Positions 26,795 through 35,948 of a DNA stretch of 64,000 nt are shown in pieces. Source of the stretch: an uncultured Clostridia bacterium (GTDB taxonomy: Bacteria > Bacillota > Clostridia > UBA1212 > UBA1255); assembly GCA_904420095.1 (NCBI GenBank), contig CAJFUB010000036.1, positions 62,001 to 126,000 on the forward strand, read 5' to 3'. Below the pieces are notes generated by a model. That model searched no databases. It was given only the letters and a program-made list of their open reading frames with translations, and was not told the origin of the DNA. Every line of letters starts with the position of its first letter. Position 1 is the first letter of the stretch. The translations under genes and the position numbers were made by a program.

Positions 26795-28444
26795 TTATAC
26801 TGAATTGGAATGATCTGTCTGCTCCTTTGAAGGCAATACGTCGCTGAACATGATCAGGTTTGACGTTATTTTTTCATTTTCTGTAAGAGGCTGAAACGTT
26901 CCTTTCTCATAAAGAAAATCCATTACCATTAAAGCGACGGTTCGACCGATAAAGCTGCTCACCCCTGTGCTGATGATTAAATCCTGCATTTGCGGAGGAA
27001 AGTCTTTGGCCTCGATCATGGCGATTTCCAAAGCCTGCTCTGCAAATGCGTCTTTCAGCTTGGAGGAGCAGGCCGGGATTTTGGCAAAGAAATCGTCCGC
27101 ATTTCCCAAAACCATCATTATATTTACCCTGTTGTCCGCTGTCAGAAATGCTCTTTCCTTCAGACGCTTAAACTTTTCGTCGTTTGCGGCATTCTCCTGG
27201 ATTGCTCCTGTCACGAACTCATAGAGGTATTCATAATCGGAAGTGAGGTTATTCTCCCAGCCTCCCGCTCGAGAGCTGTATCTTGTATCTACACTCCAGG
27301 AAAATACGGACGGATATTTTTCGGAACCTCTTGTCATATCACCGCAAGCCCAATAGGAAGGTAAGTGAAGCGTAGGACGATACGCTGCGTCCGACTGCTT
27401 TTGAATAAGATTAACCCATGCAATATATTCGCCTCCGTCAGTCGTTTTGATGATATACTTCGAGAGATCTTTGCTGATTGGGATGCCGCATCGATTTGAT
27501 ACGCCGTAGAAGACGGCGGCCGCCTCCAAAAGCTCGCGGTTCCCGTCCGGAAGATATACATTTTTAACCTCTTTGACGGCCTCCCTGACAAGAGGTACAT
27601 ATTCTTCTGCAAGAATTTCAGCGATCCGAAGCTGGAGCTTCAGTCTGTTTTCCTGTAACTCAAGGGAATATCGGCCCGAATCAAACCTCACGTAAGTAGT
27701 ATACCGATTTCCGGCTGTCTTGACCAGGAATCCGTTCTCCTCAAGAAAATTTATTTTTTCTTCAAGATAAACGGGAGTAATCGCCAGCTCCTCTGCGATT
27801 TCTTCTTTGGTTTTTGGAGAATAATAAACGCTGTATACAATATTGAGATTCTGCCTGTCTCTCAAATAAAATTCCGGCCCGCCGTTCCTCCCGGGCGATC
27901 CGCTGTGTCCGAAGCCTGTCGCATTCATTGGGGACAGGCCTAATTTCCCGATTTTTCTTTCCATTAATAAGCCCTCCTTTAATTCAATTCTCGCTTTGTT
28001 TAAGTGCCATTTTACGGTTCCCTCAGGAATCTCCATTTCTTTTGCAATAACAGAAATGGATTTGTCTTCATAATAAAAGCGGTAAACGATCTGACGGCGT
28101 TTTTCCTTCAAAAAAGCGATTTCTCTGCGGAGCCGACTGAGCTCCTCTTCAGATTCCTCGAAAGCATCGTTTTCCCAATAAGGAATTTGCATTCCGTCGA
28201 TAGAAATCCCTTCATGCTTCTTTCTGGATGAAACATATTTGGAATATACATAATTACTGATACGCCAAATATATCTCTCCATACTGATGATTTCATCGGC
28301 CTTTCGCAGAGAAAGATATACTTCGCAGACGATTTCAGCGCATAATTCTTCTGCTTCGTCATAGGAGTAGGATTTCTTTATAGCAAACCCGTATATTTTT
28401 TTCAGATATTCTGTTATGATTTGGTCCGCTTTTTGTTTGTCCAC
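26795..28444 (-). CDS. Sigma-70 family factor with winged-helix and long C-terminal extension
   Basis: Protein of 549 residues. The first 165 are an ECF-type sigma factor: region 2 (YDEAEELCAEIVCEVYLSL, ERYIWRISNYVYSKY) and region 4 (RQIVYRFYYEDKSISVIAKE, IPEGTVKWHLNKARIEL). Residues about 205-265 look like a winged helix (SPKTKEEIAEELAITPVYLE, FLEENGFLV). The last 280 or so residues are mostly helical and unlike anything I can name; they probably sense a signal. No anti-sigma gene is adjacent, so control may be built in. The start is GTG behind TGGAG. Similar long sigma factors occur in gut Clostridia as I recall. Confidence 0.8.
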   Translation of the reverse strand: MDKQKADQIITEYLKKIYGFAIKKSYSYDEAEELCAEIVCEVYLSLRKADEIISMERYIWRISNYVYSKYVSSRKKHEGISIDGMQIPYWENDAFEESEEELSRLRREIAFLKEKRRQIVYRFYYEDKSISVIAKEMEIPEGTVKWHLNKARIELKEGLLMERKIGKLGLSPMNATGFGHSGSPGRNGGPEFYLRDRQNLNIVYSVYYSPKTKEEIAEELAITPVYLEEKINFLEENGFLVKTAGNRYTTYVRFDSGRYSLELQENRLKLQLRIAEILAEEYVPLVREAVKEVKNVYLPDGNRELLEAAAVFYGVSNRCGIPISKDLSKYIIKTTDGGEYIAWVNLIQKQSDAAYRPTLHLPSYWACGDMTRGSEKYPSVFSWSVDTRYSSRAGGWENNLTSDYEYLYEFVTGAIQENAANDEKFKRLKERAFLTADNRVNIMMVLGNADDFFAKIPACSSKLKDAFAEQALEIAMIEAKDFPPQMQDLIISTGVSSFIGRTVALMVMDFLYEKGTFQPLTENEKITSNLIMFSDVLPSKEQTDHSNSV

Positions 28445-28523
28445 GGTGATACTCCAATGCTGTTTGATAATATAGTGAGCGAATCCGGAGAAAGGTTGGC
28501 GGCGCTTAAAAATTTTTTAAATT

Positions 28524-28532
28524 ATTATAGCA
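28524..28532 (-). promoter_or_regulatory. Extended -10 promoter of the sigma gene
   Basis: On the minus strand the sequence TGCTATAAT gives an extended -10 element; no clear -35 lies upstream, which this type does not need. It is about 80 bases before the GTG start. Confidence 0.45.
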
Positions 28533-28637
28533 CAAAAACATTTCGCTTTCTGACAGGCGCCCTGAGCCCGCGCCTTTACAAATTTCTTTGCCATGGCTAT
28601 AATTGATTGGGTAGAACGGGAAGCAAGGTGTGGATCG

Positions 28638-31600
28638 GTGAAAATTTTATCAGCGGAAATTTATAACAAACAAAAGAAAATTTCTTTGATCTTTGAGCAT
28701 GAAACCGTGCCGGACGCGGAAGAAACCGAACGTCTGAAATATTATTGGAAGAATAAATTGAAAGCCGGAGACGGGGTACAGATCGAAGTACGGTTCCGCG
28801 TTCCGGAGGCAAACGATCCGGACGAAATCCCGCTGCCGGAGGAGCCGCCCGTTTTCCAGCAGGAGCCGGCGGCGGAAACAGTGGCCGTTCCATTCAGCAT
28901 CGAGGAATATGAAGCGGCACAAAAAGAAAGCATCCGGCAGGCAGCCAGAAACATGAACGGTTCCGCGGCCGCGGAAGGCGGCTACGGCGGAAGCGGCGGA
29001 ACGCGCGCCAGGAAAAACAGAGGCGAATACAATAACCGCGGCGATGGGAAATATTCTAAAAAGAAAAAGCTTACCCCGGCGGAAGGAGAAGAGCTCCGCA
29101 GGGACTCCCGCGGAAACAAAATTTATCTCGGTACGGAAATCGACAGCGTAATCAGCAAAATGTCCGAGATTGACGCCGATTCCGGCTATGTCGCCGTATC
29201 CGGAAAAATTTTTCGCTATGAGGACAGGCAGATTCCGAGCGGAGCCTATATCGCGATGCTCGAAATGACGGACAATACCTATTCTGTGGTGACGAAGTTT
29301 TTCTTCGACGAATTTGATTTGAAGTTCGTACGCGCTACCTTTAAAGAAGGCGGATACATTACGGTATACGGACAAGCGTCGCAGGATAAATATACAAGAG
29401 AGCTTACGATTATGGCGAGGAGCATTACCGAATTCAAGCCGGTATTCCGGCAGGACAATGCGCCGGTCAAACGCGTAGAGCTGCATCTGCATACGAATAT
29501 GAGCGCGCAGGATGGACTGACGCGTCCTGCCGAGCTTGTGAAACAGCTGGTAAAATGGGGACATGAGGCCGTTGCGATCACGGATCACGGAACGGCACAG
29601 GCCTATCCCGATATGTTTAACGCAATGAAAAAAGCAACAGCGAAGGGCGAGCCCGACGCGCTGAAGCTGATTTACGGATGCGAGTGTTATCTGTGCGACA
29701 GAACGCCGGAGATGACGGACGAAGAGGCCAAAAAGCTGCCGTCCTGGCATTGTATTATCCTCGTCCGCAATCTTGTCGGGCTCAAGAATTTATACAAGCT
29801 GATTTCGTATTCCAACCTGAACTATTATCACAAAAGGCCGCGGATGCCGCGCTTCGAAATCGAGGCGCACCGGGAGGGTCTGATCGTTGGGAGCGCCTGC
29901 TCGGAGGGAGAGCTGTTCGACGCAGTGCTGCATGAGGAACCGGAGGAGCGCCTGGAGGAAATCGCTTCCTTTTACGATTATCTGGAAATCCAGCCGCTGG
30001 AGAATAATATGTATCTTGTGCGGGACGGCATGGTGGAAAGTCTGGATTCCATAAAAAACATCAACCGCCATATTATAGCGCTCGGGGATAAGCTTGGAAA
30101 AATGACGGCGGCGACCTGCGACGTACACTTTCTGAATCCCGAGGATGCGGTGTACAGAAGCGTTATGATGGCGGCTCAGGGCTTCCGGGACGCGGACAAT
30201 CAGCCCCCTCTTTATCTCAGAACAACGGAAGAAATGCTGAAGGAGTTTGATTATCTCGGAGACCGCGCCTATGAGGTTGTCGTGGAAAATACGCGCAGAA
30301 TCGCGGATCAGATCGAAGTCATCCGCCCGGTGCCTGACGGATTTTATCCGCCGGTCATAGAAGGCTCCGACGAACGCCTGCGCACAAGCTGCTATGAAAA
30401 AGCCCATCTGATTTACGGGGAAACGCTACCGGAAATTCTGGAGGCGCGTTTGGAGAAAGAATTAAACTCAATCATTAACAACGGCTATTCCATTATGTAT
30501 ATCACCGCAAAGGAACTGGTTGCCGAATCGGCGCGGAATGGATATCAGGTCGGCTCCCGCGGTTCGGTCGGATCGTCCGTCGCCGCATTTATGGCCGGGA
30601 TCACGGAGGTCAACTCCCTTCCTGCGCATTACCGGTGCGATCAATGCCATTATTACGAATTCCATGAAAACGAAGGATACGACTGTGGCTTCGATCTTCC
30701 GGAGAAACTCTGTCCGAACTGCGGGATTCCTCTGATCCGGGACGGCTATGACATCCCGTTTGAAACGTTTCTGGGCTTCAAGGGAGACAAGGTTCCGGAC
30801 ATTGATCTGAACTTTGCGTCTGAGGATCAGCCGAACGCACATAAGTACACGGAGGTTTTGTTTGGAAAAGGCCACGTGTTCCGCGCCGGCACGATCGCCG
30901 GGCTCGCGGATAAATCGGCGCGCGGCTACGTGCTGAAATATCTGCAGGAACGGGGAAAGCAGGTTTCCAACGCCGAAATCAACCGGCTTGCCAGCGGCTT
31001 CGAGGGCGTCCGCAAAACAACGGGACAGCACCCGGGCGGGATCATCGTAATTCCGAGAGATAAGGAAATTTACGATTTTACGCCGGTGCAGCATCCGGCA
31101 GAAAAAGAGAATTCCGATACGATTACGACGCACTTCGATTACCATTTTCTGCATGACAATATCCTGAAGCTTGATATTCTCGGCCACGATGGACCCGCCA
31201 TGCTGAAGCTGCTGGAGGAATATACCGGAATCGACAGCCTGACCGTAGATATCAACGATCCGGAAATGCTGTCGCTGTTCAATTCCTCGAAAGCCCTGGG
31301 CCTGAAGGAGGAGCTGCTGAAAAAGCCGATTCCCCTCGGCACGCTGGGCATCCCGGAAATGGGAACGAATTTTGTAACCAAAATGCTCCTGGAAACGAAG
31401 CCCTCCTCTATTTCCGAGCTTGTGCGCATCTCCGGCCTTTCCCATGGAACGGACGTGTGGAACGGCAACGCGCAGACGCTGATTCGGGAAGGCACCTGCA
31501 CGCTGTCGCAGGCGATCTGCTGCCGGGACGACATCATGCTGTATCTGATCAATAAACAGCTGGATAAGAAGATGTCCTTTGACATTATGGAATCCGTACG

Positions 31601-32327
31601 GAAGGGCAAGGGGCTGAAGCCGGAGTGGGAAGAGGCCATGAAAGAGCACGGCGTGCCGCAGTGGTATATCGATTCGTGCAAGAAAATTAAATATATGTTC
31701 CCGAAGGCGCACGCCGTGGCGTATGTTACGCTTTCCCTTCGGATCGCATGGTACAAGCTGTATCAGCCCGTCGCATATTACGCCGCGCGTTTTTCTTTAA
31801 AAATCGAGGATTTCGACGGAGCCTCCATGATTCACGGACTGGATCGGATGTACGGGAAAATGGCGCTTTTAAATTTGATCAACGATAGCGGAGACATGGA
31901 TTTGGAGGAGGACGGAGACCGCGATCCGGAGGAGGACGATGCGGGAGCCTCTGGCCGGAAGGGAGACGTCAGCGCAAAGGACAAAGCGCAGGCGGCGCTT
32001 TACAGCCTTCTTGTTGAAATGTACGCAAGGGGAATCGAATTTCTTCCGGTGGATCTTTACAAATCTGATGCAAAGCATTTCAAGCCGGAAAACGGCGCGA
32101 TCCGCCCGCCGATCGCCGCTTTCCAGGGCGTGGGGGAAGCAGCGGCAATGAGTATTGTGAAGGAACGCGACCGCAGGCTGGCGCGCGGCGAAACCTTCCT
32201 GTCGGTTGAGGATCTCCAGCTCAGCGCCGGCGTCAATAAAAGCGTAATCGAAACGCTGCGCGCAGAGGGCTGCTTCGAGGGCCTCCCCGATACGAATCAG
32301 ATTTCTTTATTCGACCTGTTCGCCTGA
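28638..32327 (+). CDS. polC: DNA polymerase III PolC-type, without inserted exonuclease
   Basis: Main replicative polymerase of Firmicutes. From the N-terminus: OB-fold region (about 165-275, GNKIYLGTEIDSVISKMSE), PHP domain (from HLHTNMSAQDG near 282, AITDHGTAQAYPD), polymerase core (YQVGSRGSVGSSVAAFMAG, zinc-binding CDQC and CPNC, catalytic PDIDLNFASEDQ), and helix-hairpin-helix/C-terminal part. It has 1229 residues against about 1430-1450 usually. In ordinary PolC a 3'-5' exonuclease interrupts the PHP domain after YGxE; here IYGCECYLCD runs within a few residues into SWHCIILVRNLVGLKNLY, with no FDxETTG motif. I start at GTG 28638 behind AAGGTG; ATG 28593 has no ribosome site. Confidence 0.92.
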   Translation: MKILSAEIYNKQKKISLIFEHETVPDAEETERLKYYWKNKLKAGDGVQIEVRFRVPEANDPDEIPLPEEPPVFQQEPAAETVAVPFSIEEYEAAQKESIRQAARNMNGSAAAEGGYGGSGGTRARKNRGEYNNRGDGKYSKKKKLTPAEGEELRRDSRGNKIYLGTEIDSVISKMSEIDADSGYVAVSGKIFRYEDRQIPSGAYIAMLEMTDNTYSVVTKFFFDEFDLKFVRATFKEGGYITVYGQASQDKYTRELTIMARSITEFKPVFRQDNAPVKRVELHLHTNMSAQDGLTRPAELVKQLVKWGHEAVAITDHGTAQAYPDMFNAMKKATAKGEPDALKLIYGCECYLCDRTPEMTDEEAKKLPSWHCIILVRNLVGLKNLYKLISYSNLNYYHKRPRMPRFEIEAHREGLIVGSACSEGELFDAVLHEEPEERLEEIASFYDYLEIQPLENNMYLVRDGMVESLDSIKNINRHIIALGDKLGKMTAATCDVHFLNPEDAVYRSVMMAAQGFRDADNQPPLYLRTTEEMLKEFDYLGDRAYEVVVENTRRIADQIEVIRPVPDGFYPPVIEGSDERLRTSCYEKAHLIYGETLPEILEARLEKELNSIINNGYSIMYITAKELVAESARNGYQVGSRGSVGSSVAAFMAGITEVNSLPAHYRCDQCHYYEFHENEGYDCGFDLPEKLCPNCGIPLIRDGYDIPFETFLGFKGDKVPDIDLNFASEDQPNAHKYTEVLFGKGHVFRAGTIAGLADKSARGYVLKYLQERGKQVSNAEINRLASGFEGVRKTTGQHPGGIIVIPRDKEIYDFTPVQHPAEKENSDTITTHFDYHFLHDNILKLDILGHDGPAMLKLLEEYTGIDSLTVDINDPEMLSLFNSSKALGLKEELLKKPIPLGTLGIPEMGTNFVTKMLLETKPSSISELVRISGLSHGTDVWNGNAQTLIREGTCTLSQAICCRDDIMLYLINKQLDKKMSFDIMESVRKGKGLKPEWEEAMKEHGVPQWYIDSCKKIKYMFPKAHAVAYVTLSLRIAWYKLYQPVAYYAARFSLKIEDFDGASMIHGLDRMYGKMALLNLINDSGDMDLEEDGDRDPEEDDAGASGRKGDVSAKDKAQAALYSLLVEMYARGIEFLPVDLYKSDAKHFKPENGAIRPPIAAFQGVGEAAAMSIVKERDRRLARGETFLSVEDLQLSAGVNKSVIETLRAEGCFEGLPDTNQISLFDLFA

Positions 32328-32341
32328 ACCGCCCGCCTTGC

Positions 32342-32370
32342 TTGACGTTTTTGAAAAACGATTATAAAAT
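32342..32370 (+). promoter_or_regulatory. Sigma-A promoter before the P-loop/Asp23 gene
   Basis: TTGACG (32342-32347), 17 bases, TAAAAT (32365-32370). It starts 15 bases after the polC stop. The expected transcript start falls just before AAGGAG (32391-32396), which supports a TTG start at 32408 rather than at 32342, where the -35 box itself lies. Confidence 0.6.
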
Positions 32371-32407
32371 AAGGACGAAATTCAGCTCGGAAGGAGTTTC
32401 AGGCGGC

Positions 32408-33262
32408 TTGTATATCTGCGCGTTGGTCGGCCCGAGCGGGACGGGCAAAAGCCACAGAGCGCTTTGGGTGGCGAAGGAACATAATATTGACTATATCATC
32501 GACGACGGGCTTCTGATCCGCGGGAACGGCGTAGTGGCGGGCAAGTCCGCCAAACGGGAAAAGACGCGCGTCGGCGCCGTCAAAACTGCGGTTTTCACGG
32601 ATGACGAGCATGCGTTCGAGGTTTCTTCTGCCCTGAAACGGAACAAGGCAGACCGCCTCCTGATTCTGGGGACCTCGGACGGAATGGTGGCGAAGATCGC
32701 CAAACGGCTGGGGCTGCACGGAATCGACGAAACCATTTATATTCAAGATATTTCCAGCCAATATGAAATTCAGCAGGCGCTGAACACACGGCGCACCGAG
32801 GGCAAACACGTCATACCGGTGCCGACATTGGAGCTGAAAAAGGATTTTTCCGGCTATATGCTGGATCCCCTGAACCTCCTGCGCCGCAAGGGGCTTGGAG
32901 ACTACGAAATGGTCGGAGAAAAATCCGTGATCCGGCCTACGTTCAGTTATCTGGGACGGTATACCATTTCCGACTATACGATTTATCAGCTTGCGGAGCA
33001 TATTACCAAAAAATGCGAGGGCGTGTCGAATATCACGCGCTTCCGCGCCGAAAAATCGGAGGATGGAATCCGGATCGAAATGGATCTTATCCTGTATTAC
33101 GGATATAAAATTCCAAACGTTTTCCGGAAAATCCGGGACGCCGTCATTCGCGAAATCGAAACGATGACCTCTTTGAACGTATCCTCCGTTTCCCTGACGG
33201 CGAAGAGCCTCGTCCTCAAAGAGGATTATAAAAATAAAAACAAGGATTTTGTGATGGCATGA
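32408..33262 (+). CDS. P-loop ATP-binding protein fused to an Asp23/Gls24 domain
   Basis: Protein of 284 residues from TTG 32408. The N-terminal half starts almost at once with Walker A ALVGPSGTGKSHRALW and continues with AVFTDDEHAFEVSSALK and RLLILGTSDGMVAKIAKRL, like a small nucleotide kinase or ATPase fold. The C-terminal half (about 190-275) is an Asp23/Gls24 domain: YTISDYTIYQLAEHITKK, then VNVSSVSL-like strands (TSLNVSSVSLTAKSLV). Asp23-type proteins are linked to envelope stress. The gene follows polC and overlaps the DUF6062 gene by four bases. The substrate of the P-loop part is unknown. Confidence 0.75.
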   Translation: MYICALVGPSGTGKSHRALWVAKEHNIDYIIDDGLLIRGNGVVAGKSAKREKTRVGAVKTAVFTDDEHAFEVSSALKRNKADRLLILGTSDGMVAKIAKRLGLHGIDETIYIQDISSQYEIQQALNTRRTEGKHVIPVPTLELKKDFSGYMLDPLNLLRRKGLGDYEMVGEKSVIRPTFSYLGRYTISDYTIYQLAEHITKKCEGVSNITRFRAEKSEDGIRIEMDLILYYGYKIPNVFRKIRDAVIREIETMTSLNVSSVSLTAKSLVLKEDYKNKNKDFVMA

Positions 33263-34023
33263 AAGAAACGATTTATACGATCCCTGTAAACGAAGCATTT
33301 GAAAAGCCCTGCGAATGTCCGATGTGCAATCTGGAGAATCGTTTTGAGAACGACCGCGTCAATTATTATCTCGGCCCCTCCCTCATGGAGCCAGAGAACC
33401 GGATTGAAACAAACGAAACGGGCTTTTGCGCAAAACATTTTAAGCAGATGTACGATACGCGGGCAAACCGGCTCGGTCTCGGTCTGATCCTCCATACGCA
33501 TCTTCACGAACAGAATCAGAAGCTGGACCGGCTGGCGCACGGCGCCGCGGCGCAGAACGCGGAGCCCGCCAAGAAATCGTTCTTTGCTTCCCTGAAAAGC
33601 GGAGGGGACAATGCAAAGACCGCCGAGAGCTTACTGACGTATCTTGAGGAGCTGGAGTCCGGCTGCTGCATCTGCCGTGATCTTGTCAAAACAATGGAGC
33701 GCTACTGCGAGGTCATCACGCATTTATATTTTTCGGAAAAGGATTTCCGGAACCGGTTCGACAGCGGGCTGGGCTTCTGTATGCCGCATTTTGGGATGCT
33801 GCTGCGGGCCGGAAAGAAAAATCTGTCCGGCGCAAGGCAGGAGGAATTCCTCGGCGCGCTGATCCGCATGCAGCTTTCGAACCTCAAACGCATCGAAGGG
33901 GAGGTCGAATGGTTTACACAGAAGTTTGACTACCGCAACCAGGACGCCGACTGGGGCAATTCCAGAGACGCCGTTCCCAGAAGCATTGAAAAATTGACCG
34001 GGCTGTCGGGACTGGGGCAATAA
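33259..34023 (+). CDS. DUF6062 family cysteine-rich protein
   Basis: Cytoplasmic protein of 254 residues with repeated cysteine motifs: CECPMC near residue 13, GFCAKHF near 55, CCICRDL near 134 and GFCMPHF near 173. The two CxxC...C-x-x-H sets look like two copies of one metal-binding unit. I recognise it as DUF6062, of unknown function. The ATGA overlap with the previous gene and the two-base gap to the glycosylase gene mean cotranscription. Confidence 0.8.
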   Translation: MKETIYTIPVNEAFEKPCECPMCNLENRFENDRVNYYLGPSLMEPENRIETNETGFCAKHFKQMYDTRANRLGLGLILHTHLHEQNQKLDRLAHGAAAQNAEPAKKSFFASLKSGGDNAKTAESLLTYLEELESGCCICRDLVKTMERYCEVITHLYFSEKDFRNRFDSGLGFCMPHFGMLLRAGKKNLSGARQEEFLGALIRMQLSNLKRIEGEVEWFTQKFDYRNQDADWGNSRDAVPRSIEKLTGLSGLGQ

Positions 34024-34025
34024 CG

Positions 34026-35015
34026 GTGAACGCTTTGGAGGTTACGGAGCATTTTACATCCTACGGACTCCCGTACGTGGAGATCCGGGGATGCGAGGAC
34101 TTCGATCCCGTACATATTTTTGAATGCGGCCAGTGCTTCCGGTGGAACCCGCTTCCTGGAAACCCCCGGATTTATCTCGGCGCCGCGGGCGGACGCGTGC
34201 TGGCAGTCCGCGCGGAAGACGGCTCCGAAGGGAAAATCATCACGCTTGCAAACGCGGGACTGCGGGACTATTATGCATTTTGGGAAAACTATTTCGATAT
34301 GAAACGCGACTACGCTGCCATCCGCCGAACGCTTTCGGAACGCGACGCGTATTTGAAGGAGGCGGCCGCGCTGGGAAGCGGTCTGCGTATTTTGCGGCAG
34401 GAACCGTTTGAAACGCTGATTTCTTTTATTTTATCTTCCAACAATAATATTCCGCGCATCAAGGGCTGCGTCGAGCGTCTGGCGGAGCGATACGGCGCGC
34501 CGATCGAAACGGAAGCTGCGCTCAACCGATATCTGCGTGAAAATTCATCCGTTTCAGAGTGGATCCCGTTTTACGCCTTTCCGTCTCCGGAGCGACTGGC
34601 AGGAGTTTCCGCAGAAGCGTTCAGCGCCTGCTGCAGAGCCGGTTACCGGTGTGCATATCTGGAAAAAACGGTTCGGCGCTATCTCGATACGCCGATCGAT
34701 CCGGAGGCCGTCCGCACCGCGCCGCTTCCCGCGGCACGCGGCCTCTTGCAGATGTACTCCGGCGTAGGCCCGAAGGTGGCGGACTGCGTAATGCTGTTTG
34801 CAGGAATGCGGACGGACGTTTTTCCGGTAGACGTTTGGGTTCGCCGCGTACTGGAAGAGCTTTATTTTCGGAGAAGGCTGCTGCCCGGCGAGGCGGAAGC
34901 ATTCGTATCCGCGCGGTTCGGTACGCTGGCAGGCTTCGCGCAGCAATATCTTTTCTACGGGATCCGGGAGTACGGCGTCGATTTCCTTCTGCAGCGGAAT
35001 GCGGGCGTCTGTTAA
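34026..35015 (+). CDS. ogg: 8-oxoguanine DNA glycosylase/AP lyase (OGG1 type)
   Basis: Base-excision repair enzyme removing oxidised guanine. The N-terminal domain (FECGQCFRWNPL) is the OGG1-like fold, and the HhH-GPD domain spans about 120-320. The catalytic lysine is in the hairpin MYSGVGPKVADCVMLFAG and the aspartate in VFPVDVWVRRVLEELYF. SSNNNIPRIKGCVERL is also typical. Start GTG at 34026, two bases after the DUF6062 stop. Length (329) is normal for bacterial OGG1-type enzymes. Confidence 0.92.
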   Translation: MNALEVTEHFTSYGLPYVEIRGCEDFDPVHIFECGQCFRWNPLPGNPRIYLGAAGGRVLAVRAEDGSEGKIITLANAGLRDYYAFWENYFDMKRDYAAIRRTLSERDAYLKEAAALGSGLRILRQEPFETLISFILSSNNNIPRIKGCVERLAERYGAPIETEAALNRYLRENSSVSEWIPFYAFPSPERLAGVSAEAFSACCRAGYRCAYLEKTVRRYLDTPIDPEAVRTAPLPAARGLLQMYSGVGPKVADCVMLFAGMRTDVFPVDVWVRRVLEELYFRRRLLPGEAEAFVSARFGTLAGFAQQYLFYGIREYGVDFLLQRNAGVC

Positions 35016-35045
35016 AAATTTTTATAGCATAAGAAAAATTTTCTG

Positions 35046-35074
35046 TTGACTTTAGCACAATAAAGTACTACTAT
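35046..35074 (+). promoter_or_regulatory. Promoter of the amino acid transporter operon
   Basis: TTGACT (35046-35051), 17 bases, TACTAT (35069-35074). It lies in the gap after ogg, 60 bases before the substrate-binding protein start. Confidence 0.65.
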
Positions 35075-35133
35075 AGCAATGCATTAAACTGCGGAACATG
35101 AGAGGTCCAAAGAAACGGGAAAGGAAAATGGTT

Positions 35134-35931
35134 ATGAAGAAACGGAAAATTGCAAAAATGACAGGTCTGCTGCTGGCTGCCGTCCTCTTGACGGGCTGCT
35201 TTGCGGGCTGCAGCGGCGGCGGAGATCAAAACGAACTGATTATCGGAATTACATATTTCGCGCCCATGAACTACATGGAGGACGGAGAGTTGACGGGGTT
35301 CGAAACGGAATTTGCCACGGCCGTGTGCGAAAAGCTCGGTATGACGCCGAAATTCCAGGAAATCAAATGGGAATCGAAGGAAACGGAGCTGAACGGCAAC
35401 GCGATCGACTGCATCTGGAACGGCATGACGATTGACGACGACAGAAAGGAATCCATGCAGATTTCCGTGCCGTATATGCGGAATAAGCAGGTGGCCGTCG
35501 TTTTGAAGGAAAATGCGGAAAAGTATAAGGATCTTACCAATCTTGAGGGCGTTACGGTCGTTGCAGAGGCGAAATCTGCGGGAGAAACGGTGGCGACAAC
35601 GGATGAAACATTCCAGGATGCTTCGTATACGCCGGTCGATGCACAGTCTAAGGCTCTGCTTGAGGTAAAGTCCAAAACGGCAGAAATCTGCCTGGTGGAC
35701 TACGTTCTCACGATTGGCTCCATTGGAGAGGGCACGGACTACGAGGATCTTGTCGTGCTGGAAAAGGATTTCGCTCCGGAGGAATACGGAATCGCCTTTA
35801 AAAAGGGCAACACGGAGCTTTGCGACAAGGTGAATCAGGCGATTCAGGAGCTGGCAGACGAGGGCAAGCTGTATGAGATCGCTGCAAAATACAAGCTGGA
35901 GGATCTTCTCCTGATCCAGCCCAGCAAATAA
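35134..35931 (+). CDS. Polar amino acid ABC transporter, substrate-binding lipoprotein
   Basis: Extracellular solute-binding protein, family 3, of 265 residues. The lipoprotein signal is LLLAAVLLTGCFAGC; the second Cys pair leaves some doubt about the anchored residue. Domain features: NELIIGITYFAPMNYMEDG, LTGFETEFATAVCEKLGM, DCIWNGMTIDDDRKESM and EEYGIAFKKGN. I start at ATG 35134 behind AAAGGAAAA; two upstream starts add a basic stretch. First gene of a three-gene operon with permease and ATPase. The substrate is likely a polar amino acid or cystine. Confidence 0.9.
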   Translation: MKKRKIAKMTGLLLAAVLLTGCFAGCSGGGDQNELIIGITYFAPMNYMEDGELTGFETEFATAVCEKLGMTPKFQEIKWESKETELNGNAIDCIWNGMTIDDDRKESMQISVPYMRNKQVAVVLKENAEKYKDLTNLEGVTVVAEAKSAGETVATTDETFQDASYTPVDAQSKALLEVKSKTAEICLVDYVLTIGSIGEGTDYEDLVVLEKDFAPEEYGIAFKKGNTELCDKVNQAIQELADEGKLYEIAAKYKLEDLLLIQPSK

Positions 35932-35948
35932 GATACGGAGCGGCTTAC

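Noticed and set aside
30468-31712. A 414-codon minus-strand open frame
   Set aside because: It lies wholly inside polC, whose reading is certain, and has no family features.
32342-32407. Start of the P-loop/Asp23 protein at TTG 32342
   Set aside because: This TTG is the -35 box of a good promoter and has no ribosome site; TTG 32408 has AAGGAG upstream and leads straight into the Walker A motif.
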